DNA of 41,011 nucleotides from Sulfitobacter sp. GTDB lineage: Bacteria > Pseudomonadota > Alphaproteobacteria > Rhodobacterales > Rhodobacteraceae. Location: assembly GCA_013002405.1 (NCBI GenBank), contig JABDKA010000173.1:1-41011 (forward strand), given 5' to 3'. The position numbers and the translations under genes were made by a program. Under the pieces are notes generated by a model. That model saw only the letters and a list, made by a program, of their open reading frames with translations. It made no database searches and was not told the DNA's origin. This document shows positions 23,540-30,933 of this stretch, in pieces. Each line of letters begins with the position of its first letter. Within the stretch, counting starts at the first letter, position 1.

Positions 23540-24019
23540 ATGAGCCGCGATATCGACTATGGCAACCTAATGCACGACGCCATGCGGGGTTTGATCCGCA
23601 AGGTGCTTCAGGATGTGGAAGACAAGGGTTTGCCGGGAAATCATCATTTCTTCATCACCTTCGACACCGCCCACCCCGATGCCGAACTGGCCGACTGGCT
23701 CTCGGACCGCTATCCCGGAGAGATGACGGTGGTGATGCAGCACTGGTATGACAACCTGAAGGTCACCGACGAGGGCTTTTCCGTGACCCTCAACTTCGGC
23801 GACGCACCCGAGCCGCTCTATATCCCTTACGACTCCATCCGCACCTTCGTCGATCCGTCAGTCGAATTCGGCCTGCGCTTCGAACAGCAGGAGCCGGAGG
23901 ACGAGGAGGCCGAAGAAATCGAAGAGGCCCCCATGATCGAGGATGCACAGGAAACCGCCGCCGAAAAGGCCGCGGCGAAGGACGCGGAGATTGTGTCGCT
24001 GGATTCCTTCCGCAAATAG
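23540..24019 (+). CDS. sspB: SspB adaptor protein (ClpXP, alphaproteobacterial type)
   Basis: A 159-residue adaptor. The N-terminal substrate-binding domain (MSRDIDYGNLMHDAMRGLIR to about residue 110) binds ssrA tags. An acidic linker follows, and a short C-terminal peptide ending SLDSFRK should dock on ClpX. This is the alpha-type SspB known from Caulobacter. The frame is open upstream to 23396 inside chrA, but GGAGAG seven bases before ATG 23540 and family length support this start. The ssrA gene that encodes the tag it recognises is 5 kb upstream. Confidence 0.92.
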   Translation: MSRDIDYGNLMHDAMRGLIRKVLQDVEDKGLPGNHHFFITFDTAHPDAELADWLSDRYPGEMTVVMQHWYDNLKVTDEGFSVTLNFGDAPEPLYIPYDSIRTFVDPSVEFGLRFEQQEPEDEEAEEIEEAPMIEDAQETAAEKAAAKDAEIVSLDSFRK

Positions 24020-24115
24020 TCCTTCTGCCCCGCGTTAGCGCCACCGCTTTGTTGCGCCTGTACCGGTGGGACGCTACACCTCCGCCAACCCAAGACCCAC
24101 AGCAGGAGCCCCACG

Positions 24116-25507
24116 ATGGCCGACACCCGTACCGAGACCGACAGCTTTGGCCCCCTGGAAGTTCCCGCAGAGAAATACTGGGGCGCCCAGACGCAGCGGT
24201 CGATCATGAACTTCCCGATCGGGTGGGAACGTCAACCGGTCGCCATCATCCGTGCGCTTGGCGTGATCAAGAAGGCCTGCGCCACCGTGAACCTCGGCTT
24301 CGAGGATCTGGATGCGGAGCTGGCGCCCGCCATCCAGCAGGCCGCACAGGAGGTGATCGACGGCAAGTTCGACGACAACTTCCCGCTGGTGGTCTGGCAG
24401 ACGGGGTCCGGCACACAGTCCAACATGAACGCGAACGAGGTAATTTCGAACCGTGCGATTGAGATTCTCGGCGGTCAGATGGGCTCTAAATCACCTGTCC
24501 ACCCCAACGACCACTGCAACATGGGCCAGTCGTCGAACGACACCTTCCCCACGGCCATGCACGTAGGGATCGGTTTGATGGCGCGTGACACGCTGCTGCC
24601 TGGCCTGCGCAAGCTGCAGGCGGCGCTGGCGGCCAAGTCCGAAGAGTTCAAGGACATCATCAAGATCGGTCGTACCCATACGCAGGATGCCACCCCCCTG
24701 ACGCTGGGCCAGGAATTCGGCGGCTACGCCCACCAGATGGCCAAGGGGATCGAGCGGGTCGAGGCCTGCCTGCCCGACATCTACGAACTCGCCCAGGGGG
24801 GTACCGCCGTCGGCACCGGCCTCAACACCCGCAGGGGCTTTGCGGAGAAAGTCGCCTCCGAGATCGCCGAGATTACCGGCCTTCCTTTCGTGACAGCGCC
24901 GAACAAATTCGAAGCGCTCGCAGCCCATGACGCGATGGTCATGTTTTCCGGCGCGCTCAAAACGGTCGCCGCCTCCATGTTCAAGATCGCCAACGACATG
25001 CGGCTTTTAGGCTCGGGCCCCCGGTCCGGCCTGGGCGAACTGATCCTGCCCGAAAATGAGCCCGGCTCGTCCATTATGCCGGGCAAGGTGAACCCCACAC
25101 AGGCGGAAGCTCTGACCATGGTCTGCGCCCACGTAATGGGCAACGATGCGGCCGTGGGTTTCGCCGGCTCCCAGGGTCATTTCGAACTGAACGTCTACAA
25201 CCCGATGATGAGCTACAACGTGATCCAGTCCATGCAGCTTTTGGGCGATGCCGCCAGCAGCTTTACCGACAACATGGTCGTGGGCACCCAGGCCAACGAG
25301 GAGCGGATTGAAAAGCTCATGAAGGAAAGCTTGATGCTGGTGACGGCATTGGCCCCCACCATCGGTTATGACAATGCCACCAAGGTGGCCAAGACAGCGC
25401 ACAAGAACGGCACGACCCTCAAGGAAGAAGCGATTGCCTTGGGATTCGTGGACGAAGAGACCTTTGATCGGGTCGTCCGGCCCGAAGAAATGATTGGACC
25501 CAAATGA
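24116..25507 (+). CDS. fumC: Class II fumarate hydratase
   Basis: A 463-residue iron-free fumarase of the aspartase/fumarase superfamily that interconverts fumarate and malate in the TCA cycle. Visible active-site blocks are [14 protein letters not shown] (96-109), [11 protein letters not shown] (139-149), [10 protein letters not shown] with catalytic His188, and the signature [11 protein letters not shown] (317-327) containing the catalytic serine. Length and motifs are canonical. AGGAG lies before the ATG. The stop overlaps the DUF4169 gene (ATGA). Confidence 0.96.
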   Translation: MADTRTETDSFGPLEVPAEKYWGAQTQRSIMNFPIGWERQPVAIIRALGVIKKACATVNLGFEDLDAELAPAIQQAAQEVIDGKFDDNFPLVVWQTGSGTQSNMNANEVISNRAIEILGGQMGSKSPVHPNDHCNMGQSSNDTFPTAMHVGIGLMARDTLLPGLRKLQAALAAKSEEFKDIIKIGRTHTQDATPLTLGQEFGGYAHQMAKGIERVEACLPDIYELAQGGTAVGTGLNTRRGFAEKVASEIAEITGLPFVTAPNKFEALAAHDAMVMFSGALKTVAASMFKIANDMRLLGSGPRSGLGELILPENEPGSSIMPGKVNPTQAEALTMVCAHVMGNDAAVGFAGSQGHFELNVYNPMMSYNVIQSMQLLGDAASSFTDNMVVGTQANEERIEKLMKESLMLVTALAPTIGYDNATKVAKTAHKNGTTLKEEAIALGFVDEETFDRVVRPEEMIGPK

Positions 25508-25680
25508 GCGCCCCCATAAACCTCAACAAAGTGAAAAAAGAGCGCAACCGCGCCTCCCGCAAGGCCCGCGCGAATGAAAACGCCGTCGGCTTTGGCCAAA
25601 CCAAGGCGCAAAAGGAAGCGCTGAAAGCGCGGGCCGAGCAGATCGCACGCAACCTGGAAGCACATAAACGCGAGACATGA
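25504..25680 (+). CDS. DUF4169 family small basic protein
   Basis: A 58-residue protein beginning [20 protein letters not shown] and rich in Lys, Arg and Ala, as in the DUF4169 family. It is probably helical; its function is unknown. It overlaps fumC by ATGA and the next gene by ATGA. The same small-gene pair behind fumC occurs in related genomes, as I recall, so translational coupling and a conserved unit are likely. Confidence 0.85.
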   Translation: MSAPINLNKVKKERNRASRKARANENAVGFGQTKAQKEALKARAEQIARNLEAHKRET

Positions 25681-25910
25681 GCGGACGACCCGTCAAACAC
25701 TCCGTCACGCTTCGGGGGCACCGCACGTCAGTGTCGCTGGAGGATGAATTCTGGGCGGAGTTCCGGGCCATCGCCACGGCAAAAGGCATATCAATCAATG
25801 CCTTGGTCTCCGAAATAGATACAGAACGAGGGATAGAGATGGGACTGGCATCAGCCATCCGGTTGTTTGTCTTGAGATCGTTAAGGGACCGTTTACCAAA
25901 GGCAGACTAG
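25677..25910 (+). CDS. Ribbon-helix-helix domain protein
   Basis: A 77-residue protein. The segment VKHSVTLRGHRTSVSLEDEFW, followed by two helices (AEFRAIATAKGISINALVSEID), matches the ribbon-helix-helix DNA-binding family found in alphaproteobacteria (a MetJ/Arc-like fold). It may act as a dimeric regulator; the target is unknown. The ATGA overlap with the DUF4169 gene places it in the fumC unit. Confidence 0.86.
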   Translation: MSGRPVKHSVTLRGHRTSVSLEDEFWAEFRAIATAKGISINALVSEIDTERGIEMGLASAIRLFVLRSLRDRLPKAD

Positions 25911-25918
25911 CTTTGGGC

Positions 25919-26150
25919 ATGTCTCATTCAGCCTTCCCACTGACAACCCAAGAGTGGATGATCGACCTTTTCGGCTCTCGCGCGGCGGCAACCGGGGGGG
26001 GTTGTGCGCAGGAAGAAGCGCGACATCGAGCGCTATGTCGGCCTGGACGAATTCAAGGAAGAACTGTCCCGCAGAGGCTTTCATGCCATCGAAAATGCGG
26101 GACAGATCGTTGTGTTTTGCAACCAGGAACCGATCCGGCGACTGCTATAG
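25919..26150 (+). pseudogene. Small gene broken by a frameshift in a G8 run
   Basis: The frame from ATG 25919 (or ATG 25958) reads ...WMIDLFGSRAAATGG and then runs out of character at a run of eight G (25994-26001). The next frame, from 26001, reads VVRRKKRDIERYVGLDEF... to IVVFCNQEPIRRLL and a TAG at 26148-26150. Removing one G joins them into one protein of about 76 residues. It resembles a short Rhodobacteraceae family that is often labelled phosphoribosylanthranilate isomerase, although it is far too short for that enzyme. It may be a true mutation, phase variation or a base-calling error. A short form starting at GTG 26004 is also conceivable. Confidence 0.6.
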
Positions 26151-26151
26151 T

Positions 26152-26200
26152 CGTTTTCTTTTAAAGGAAACGGTCGGAAACTTTGAAAGTTTCCGTTCTT
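26152..26200 (+). terminator. Tandem hairpins in the convergent gap before the aldolase
   Basis: Two stems lie between the convergent genes: CGTTTTCTT...AAGGAAACG (26152-26172, with one G-T pair) and a perfect CGGAAACTT-TGA-AAGTTTCCG (26175-26195), followed on the plus strand by TTCTTTC. They probably end the fumC unit, and by their symmetry they may also stop the aldolase transcript. Confidence 0.6.
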
Positions 26201-27094
26201 TCAGTCCACCGACGCCTCGAATATCTGATTGATGTTCGCCCCCAGCGCCGCGTTGAATTCCGCATCCGTCATCTTGACGTTCAGACCTTCCGTCAGAGCC
26301 CGCGAAAAGCTAGCGGTCATCTGCTTGTTCTGCGCCAACCGGCGGCAGGCCTCATCCGTCGAATACCCCCCCGACAAGGCAACCACACGCAAGACATTCT
26401 TGTGCCCCGCGAGGGCCTGGTAAAGCCCCGGACGTTCCGGCAGGGTCAACTTGAGCATCACCAGTTCCTCCGGACCCAGTTCAGCCACGTGCCGCGTCAG
26501 GGCCGCAGCAAGAATCATTTCGGCCGTCGCCTTGGTCCCGGATGCGATGTTCACCTCAGGCTCAATGATGGGCACAAGGCCTGCCGCACAGACCTGCCGC
26601 GCCACCTCGAACTGCTGCGCCACAAGGGCCTCGATCCCCGCCTCGTTCGCCTCGTGAATGACCGACCGCTCCTTGGTCCCGAAAATGCCCTTTGCCTTGG
26701 CCCGCGCCAGCAGGTCGTTGAGCCCGGGCATGGGTTTGAGCATCTGCACGTCTTGCGCGGTCTCCTCCAGCCCCTTGTCGATCTTCAGGAAAGGGACAAC
26801 ACCGCGCTCCTCCCAAAGCAACTTGGCCGTTGGCTTACCCTTGATTTCGCTGTCCATGGTGCGTTCGAAAAGGATTGCGCCAATGATTTTGTCCGAGGTG
26901 AAATCGTCCGCCAGAATAATCCGGGCACGCATCTGGTGCATGGCCTCGAACATCGCTTCCTCACCCTCGTAGTCCTCCGGCATCACGCCATAAAGGCTGA
27001 GCGCCTTGGGCGTTGATCCACCCGACTGATCGAGTGCGGCGATAAATCCCTGACCCTTTTCGATCCGTTCCCGCTGTGCTGCATCGAGCGCCAT
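26201..27094 (-). CDS. Class I fructose-bisphosphate aldolase
   Basis: A 297-residue Schiff-base aldolase that splits fructose-1,6-bisphosphate into the two triose phosphates. Family landmarks are FIAALDQSGGSTPKAL (about 17-32), FLKIDKG with a candidate active lysine, GLVPIIEPEVN and VALSGGYS. Glu and Lys residues sit in the expected order for the class I bacterial group. The start is MALDAAQ at 27094, because GGGAGG lies before it; four further upstream codons are open. It is convergent to the broken small gene and 39 nt downstream of the P450 gene. Confidence 0.93.
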   Translation of the reverse strand: MALDAAQRERIEKGQGFIAALDQSGGSTPKALSLYGVMPEDYEGEEAMFEAMHQMRARIILADDFTSDKIIGAILFERTMDSEIKGKPTAKLLWEERGVVPFLKIDKGLEETAQDVQMLKPMPGLNDLLARAKAKGIFGTKERSVIHEANEAGIEALVAQQFEVARQVCAAGLVPIIEPEVNIASGTKATAEMILAAALTRHVAELGPEELVMLKLTLPERPGLYQALAGHKNVLRVVALSGGYSTDEACRRLAQNKQMTASFSRALTEGLNVKMTDAEFNAALGANINQIFEASVD

Positions 27095-27133
27095 GGCCCC
27101 TCCCATTTATCCGTGATTCCGTTGCCGCCCTGT

Positions 27134-28516
27134 CTAGTCCAAAGTGTCGTCCGATGGTAGCGGCACGCGCGGTTCGATCCGCAACCAAATCCCCTGCGCC
27201 GATCGCACGGTCAGATGGGCCACCGGCACCGGCACCCGCTCCGGCACTGCACTGACCCGAAAGTCCCTCAGCAGCCGCGACAGGATCAAGGGCCCTTCGA
27301 CCATGGCAAAGCCTGCCCCGGTGCAAACCCGTGGCCCGGCCGAAAAGGGGATAAAGGCCTCGCGCTGGCATTTCTGACCGTTCTCGGTCTGCCAGCGGCC
27401 GGGATCGAAGCCATCGGGATTGTCCCAGAGCCGCGTATGCCGGTGCAGGTGCCACGGGCTGAGGACCAGCTGTGCGCCCTTCCTGACGGGCCGGTCGCGA
27501 AACCGTTCCGGGCCCGTCGTTTCCCGCACCATCATGGGCACGGGCGGGTAGAGCCGCAGCGCCTCGCGAAAAACATCGCGGCTGAAGCGCAGCCTGGACA
27601 TCACCGCAAAATCGCAGTGCTCCAGCGCCTGCGCCTCTTCCGCCAACCGGTCCTGCCAGTCGGGGTGCGTCGCCATCAGGTAGAGCGCCCAGGCCAGCGC
27701 GGAGGCGCTGGTCTCGTGTCCCGCGAGAAAGAAGATGGCCACCTGGTCGACCATCTCGGCCGTGTCGAAGGTGCCGCCCGTCTCCGGATCGGTGGTGGTC
27801 ATGATCTTGGTGGCCAGATCATCCGGCGCATCGCCCGCCTCGATCTGAGCCATGCGCGCCTCCGTCATTTCGGTGATGAGCTTGCGAATGCGCGCAGCAC
27901 TTCGACGGGTATCCTTGCGGAAAAACCGCGGCATCCAGCGCGGCAGGGGAAGGAATGCGCCCAGGTTCAGGATCGGCTGAGACCGCTGGTAGTGGCGAAA
28001 CTCCTCAAAGACCTGCTGCGCCAGATGATGGTCAATCGGTATGGAGAAAAGCGTGCGAAAGATCACATCCGCCGCTGCATGGCTCGTCTCGGCTTCGATC
28101 TCCACCGTCTCGCCCGCCTGCCCGGCAAGCCGCACTGCAGCTGCCTCCGCGGCCTCCCACATGGCCGGAAAGGTCTCGCGCAGGCGGCCCCCTTCGAAGG
28201 CCGGGTCAATGATGCGGCGCTGCCTTTTCCAGGTTTCCCCATTGGTTAAGAAGACCGAATTGCCCAACAGGGGGCGCAACCCCTCCCCGATCCTGTCCGA
28301 CTTGGGAAAGTCATCCGGCCTGTCCCTGAGCACGGTCTTCACCAGATCCGGCTGGTTCATCAGGTAGCTGCGGAAGAAGGGCGTGCGGAACTCCGCCATC
28401 CAGGCGCAGTAAAGCCGTTCGGGTTGGGCCGAAAGGATGTCCTGCCGAAACAGCCGCGCGTAGCGCCAAAGTGAAACGCGGTCAGGCCGCGACGGTGGTT
28501 TGGGCGGTAGGCTCAT
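27134..28516 (-). CDS. Cytochrome P450
   Basis: A 460-residue soluble haem monooxygenase. The C-helix motif is WKRQR (96-100). The I-helix oxygen-binding motif AGHETS is at 265-270 and the ExxR motif is Glu318-Arg321. The haem loop FSAGPRVCTGAG carries the thiolate Cys398. The fold resembles CYP families that act on fatty acids or terpenoids, but the substrate cannot be read from sequence. No ferredoxin or reductase gene is adjacent. Its ATG overlaps the stop of the upstream hydrolase-like gene (ATGA), which ties the two functions together. Confidence 0.93.
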   Translation of the reverse strand: MSLPPKPPSRPDRVSLWRYARLFRQDILSAQPERLYCAWMAEFRTPFFRSYLMNQPDLVKTVLRDRPDDFPKSDRIGEGLRPLLGNSVFLTNGETWKRQRRIIDPAFEGGRLRETFPAMWEAAEAAAVRLAGQAGETVEIEAETSHAAADVIFRTLFSIPIDHHLAQQVFEEFRHYQRSQPILNLGAFLPLPRWMPRFFRKDTRRSAARIRKLITEMTEARMAQIEAGDAPDDLATKIMTTTDPETGGTFDTAEMVDQVAIFFLAGHETSASALAWALYLMATHPDWQDRLAEEAQALEHCDFAVMSRLRFSRDVFREALRLYPPVPMMVRETTGPERFRDRPVRKGAQLVLSPWHLHRHTRLWDNPDGFDPGRWQTENGQKCQREAFIPFSAGPRVCTGAGFAMVEGPLILSRLLRDFRVSAVPERVPVPVAHLTVRSAQGIWLRIEPRVPLPSDDTLD

Positions 28517-29748
28517 GCGGCGATGGAGGTGTATTTGCTCACCGCCCGGTCGATGCGCGAGCGGGAAGGCGGGCGGTCAGCGTAACGGGTGCCAAGCGTC
28601 AGGGGACCGGCGGTCACCTGAAAATAATCGTAATCCTTGGGCCGGTCGAAGGCGCAGAGGTACTGAAAATGCAGCCGGAAGAAGCGCCAGCGCAAGGCGC
28701 GCCAGCGCGCGGGGCTGAGCGTCTGGGTGAAGGCCGCGGAAAAGACCAGCGGCCATTTCTTGTTGTCAGGCGCCACACCAGAGACCGAGACGGGATCACA
28801 GAGCGCAAAGGCGCAGCCATCGCCCGGTGCGGTAACATCGACCCAGGTGATCTCATCCCGCGCGGAGAGATACCTGAGATCCGCCCTGAGCCGGTGCGCA
28901 TCGGGCAAAAAGGACACCATCGGCACCACCTGCCCCAAGGACAGAAAAGCCAGGGCCGGTCCATCGTCGGATACCCGTCCCCCCCTGATCAGGTCCGCCA
29001 GAACCGAGACGCCCAGGTGCGCGCCGGAGGAGTGACCGACCACCAAAACCTCTTCCACATCCTCCTTGAGAGCCGCGGCGATTGCCCCTTCGAATTCTGC
29101 CATCCGTATTTCAAGCCCGGGCGGGTTGGCGCCCCGCGTCGCGGCGGAATAGGCATAATCGTGCATCAGGTAGTAGGCGAAGAATTTGCTGTCCTTCCGC
29201 TTGAACCAGCGCAACAGCAGAACAAACCCAGCAAGGGCCAGAAGTGCTGCGATGACGCTTCCCGAAACGCCCAGATAGGGCAGCAAGGCTGCTCGGCCCG
29301 CCCAGATAATCACTGCACCGGCCAGGCAGGCCAGCAAAAGCTGCAACAGAAGCATACCGATGGGATAAAGTGCCGCGATCACCGGTCCCTTGCGCAGCCG
29401 CATCAGGCGCCAGAGCGTGCCCGAACTGAGGTAAACCCAAGCCGTTAAGGCAAGCTGCAGGTAGGTGGCGGGGATTGAGTTTGCCATGCTGTCGCGCACG
29501 ATGTCGGACCAGACCAGCACCTCCACTTCCGATTCAATCTCGCATCCATCAATGCTGGCCGCAACGTGCCAGCCGTAATTGCCACCCGGTGACTTGGGCT
29601 TCAGCCCGATCTCATACCCAGATATGGCCGCCTGCGCGGCACCCTCCTTGCGATAAAGTTCACGGTAGCGGCGTGGGTGAATGGGATCGTAGCCGGGAAT
29701 GTAGAATACCCGGCGACGTTTCACCTCAGCTTGCCTGCTCTTGCCCAT
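28513..29748 (-). CDS. Membrane-anchored alpha/beta-hydrolase-like protein
   Basis: A 411-residue protein of a family I cannot name. It opens with a basic stretch and VFYIPGYDP. Two or three hydrophobic helices lie near 122-150 and 160-181. After them comes VVGHSSGAH with a GxSxG nucleophile elbow (Ser240), as in lipases and esterases. Later candidates for the acid and base are Asp and His residues, but I cannot assign them. The lipase-like elbow next to membrane helices suggests action on a lipid or an acyl ester. Translation is coupled to the P450 gene, so the hydrolase may supply or process its substrate. Confidence 0.72.
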   Translation of the reverse strand: MGKSRQAEVKRRRVFYIPGYDPIHPRRYRELYRKEGAAQAAISGYEIGLKPKSPGGNYGWHVAASIDGCEIESEVEVLVWSDIVRDSMANSIPATYLQLALTAWVYLSSGTLWRLMRLRKGPVIAALYPIGMLLLQLLLACLAGAVIIWAGRAALLPYLGVSGSVIAALLALAGFVLLLRWFKRKDSKFFAYYLMHDYAYSAATRGANPPGLEIRMAEFEGAIAAALKEDVEEVLVVGHSSGAHLGVSVLADLIRGGRVSDDGPALAFLSLGQVVPMVSFLPDAHRLRADLRYLSARDEITWVDVTAPGDGCAFALCDPVSVSGVAPDNKKWPLVFSAAFTQTLSPARWRALRWRFFRLHFQYLCAFDRPKDYDYFQVTAGPLTLGTRYADRPPSRSRIDRAVSKYTSIAA

Positions 29749-29813
29749 GGCGCCCTCTTTGCGCGCAGCCTAGCCGCGATAGTGGGCAAGTGTAAGGCCC
29801 GTGACAAGCGGCG

Positions 29814-30566
29814 CTAGCCCAGCGAACCCAGCGCCGGAAAGGTCTCAAGCAGCCAGAAGGCGAAGCTGCTGAAGGCCCCCGTGACCATGGCCAGACCGAC
29901 CAGGACCAGAAGCGCGCCCATCGCCCGTTCGATCAGCTTCATGTGCCGCTTTATTCGGTTCATCATGCCCATGGCCCGGGTGATGAACATGGCCGCCAGC
30001 AGGAAGGGAATGCCCAACCCGGCGGCATAGACGCCCAGCAGCAGCGTGCCGCGTGATACCGAAGCCTCGGTCGCCGCAAGCGAAAGGATCGCCCCAAGCT
30101 GTGGGCCTATGCAAGGCGTCCAGCCAAAAGCGAAGGCAAGGCCAAGGATGTAGGCTCCGAAGCTCGAGCCGCCCTTGTCCCCCGCATCGAGCCGCGCCTC
30201 ACGATCCAGGAAGGGGATACGGAAAACACCAAGGAAATGGAGCCCGAAGATGATGATGATGACACCTGAGACTTGCGCGAAAAGCATCTGATTTTGCAGG
30301 AAAAACGCGCCAAATGCAGAGGCGGTGAAGCCCAGTATGAGAAAGACCGTGCTCAATCCCATGACAAAGAACAGCGCCGAGACGATGGCCTTACGCCGCC
30401 CCGCACTTTGCCCGGCCATGTCGCCAAGGGTCACACCGCTCATGTAGGCCAGATAGGGCGGCACGATGGGCAGGACGCAGGGGCTGAGAAAGCTGATGAT
30501 GCCCGCAACCAATGCAACAAGCATGGCGGGCAGGAGCCCCGCGTCGATGATTTCGATCCCGAACAT
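29814..30566 (-). CDS. ccdA: CcdA-type thiol-disulfide electron transporter
   Basis: A 250-residue inner-membrane protein with six hydrophobic helices. The two redox cysteines are Cys30 in LSPCVLP and Cys151 in GWTPCIGP, the hallmark of CcdA/DsbD membrane domains. CcdA passes reducing power from cytoplasmic thioredoxin to periplasmic thiols, chiefly for cytochrome c maturation. A TAAGGT site precedes the ATG. It is divergent from the TusA-like gene, with 92 nt between the starts. Confidence 0.93.
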   Translation of the reverse strand: MFGIEIIDAGLLPAMLVALVAGIISFLSPCVLPIVPPYLAYMSGVTLGDMAGQSAGRRKAIVSALFFVMGLSTVFLILGFTASAFGAFFLQNQMLFAQVSGVIIIIFGLHFLGVFRIPFLDREARLDAGDKGGSSFGAYILGLAFAFGWTPCIGPQLGAILSLAATEASVSRGTLLLGVYAAGLGIPFLLAAMFITRAMGMMNRIKRHMKLIERAMGALLVLVGLAMVTGAFSSFAFWLLETFPALGSLG

Positions 30567-30658
30567 GGACCTTATTTAGTCAGGTTGAGAGGTGGCGTCA
30601 CGCGGCATCTGGTCACAAGGCTGTGGACGGAGTGAAATATCCCGATTATCTGCAGCCT

Positions 30659-30886
30659 ATGAACATACACGACCTTGATGCGACAGGGCTTCTATGCCCC
30701 CTGCCCGTGCTGAAATTGCGCAAGCGCCTGACCCCGCTTGCTGTAGGCGATGCGATCCGCCTAAGGGCGGACGATCCGGCGGCCATCGTCGATGTACCCC
30801 ATTTCTGCGCCGAAGCCGGGCATGAACTGGTTGAGACATCGGATGAAGGCAGCGCGCAGGTTTATCTTGTGAAAAAGGGCGGCTGA
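30659..30886 (+). CDS. TusA/SirA-like sulfur carrier protein
   Basis: A 75-residue protein of the TusA family. LDATGLLCPLPVLKLRK carries the family cysteine, Cys13, in a CPxP motif that accepts persulfide sulfur. Such proteins relay sulfur to tRNA thiolation or to other acceptors. A GTG 36 nt upstream is in frame, but family length favours the ATG. It is divergent from ccdA, another thiol-redox gene, and is followed by a strong terminator. Confidence 0.9.
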   Translation: MNIHDLDATGLLCPLPVLKLRKRLTPLAVGDAIRLRADDPAAIVDVPHFCAEAGHELVETSDEGSAQVYLVKKGG

Positions 30887-30893
30887 ACGAAAG

Positions 30894-30917
30894 CGCCCCG
30901 GTCGATGGACCGGGGCG
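30894..30917. terminator. Bidirectional terminator between tusA-like gene and rne
   Basis: A perfect 10-bp stem CGCCCCGGTC/GACCGGGGCG with a GATG loop lies between the convergent stops. On the plus strand it is followed by TCTTTGGTTTT; on the minus strand by CTTTCGTTC. It probably serves both transcripts, best on the plus strand. Confidence 0.85.
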
Positions 30918-30933
30918 TCTTTGGTTTTCGGTA

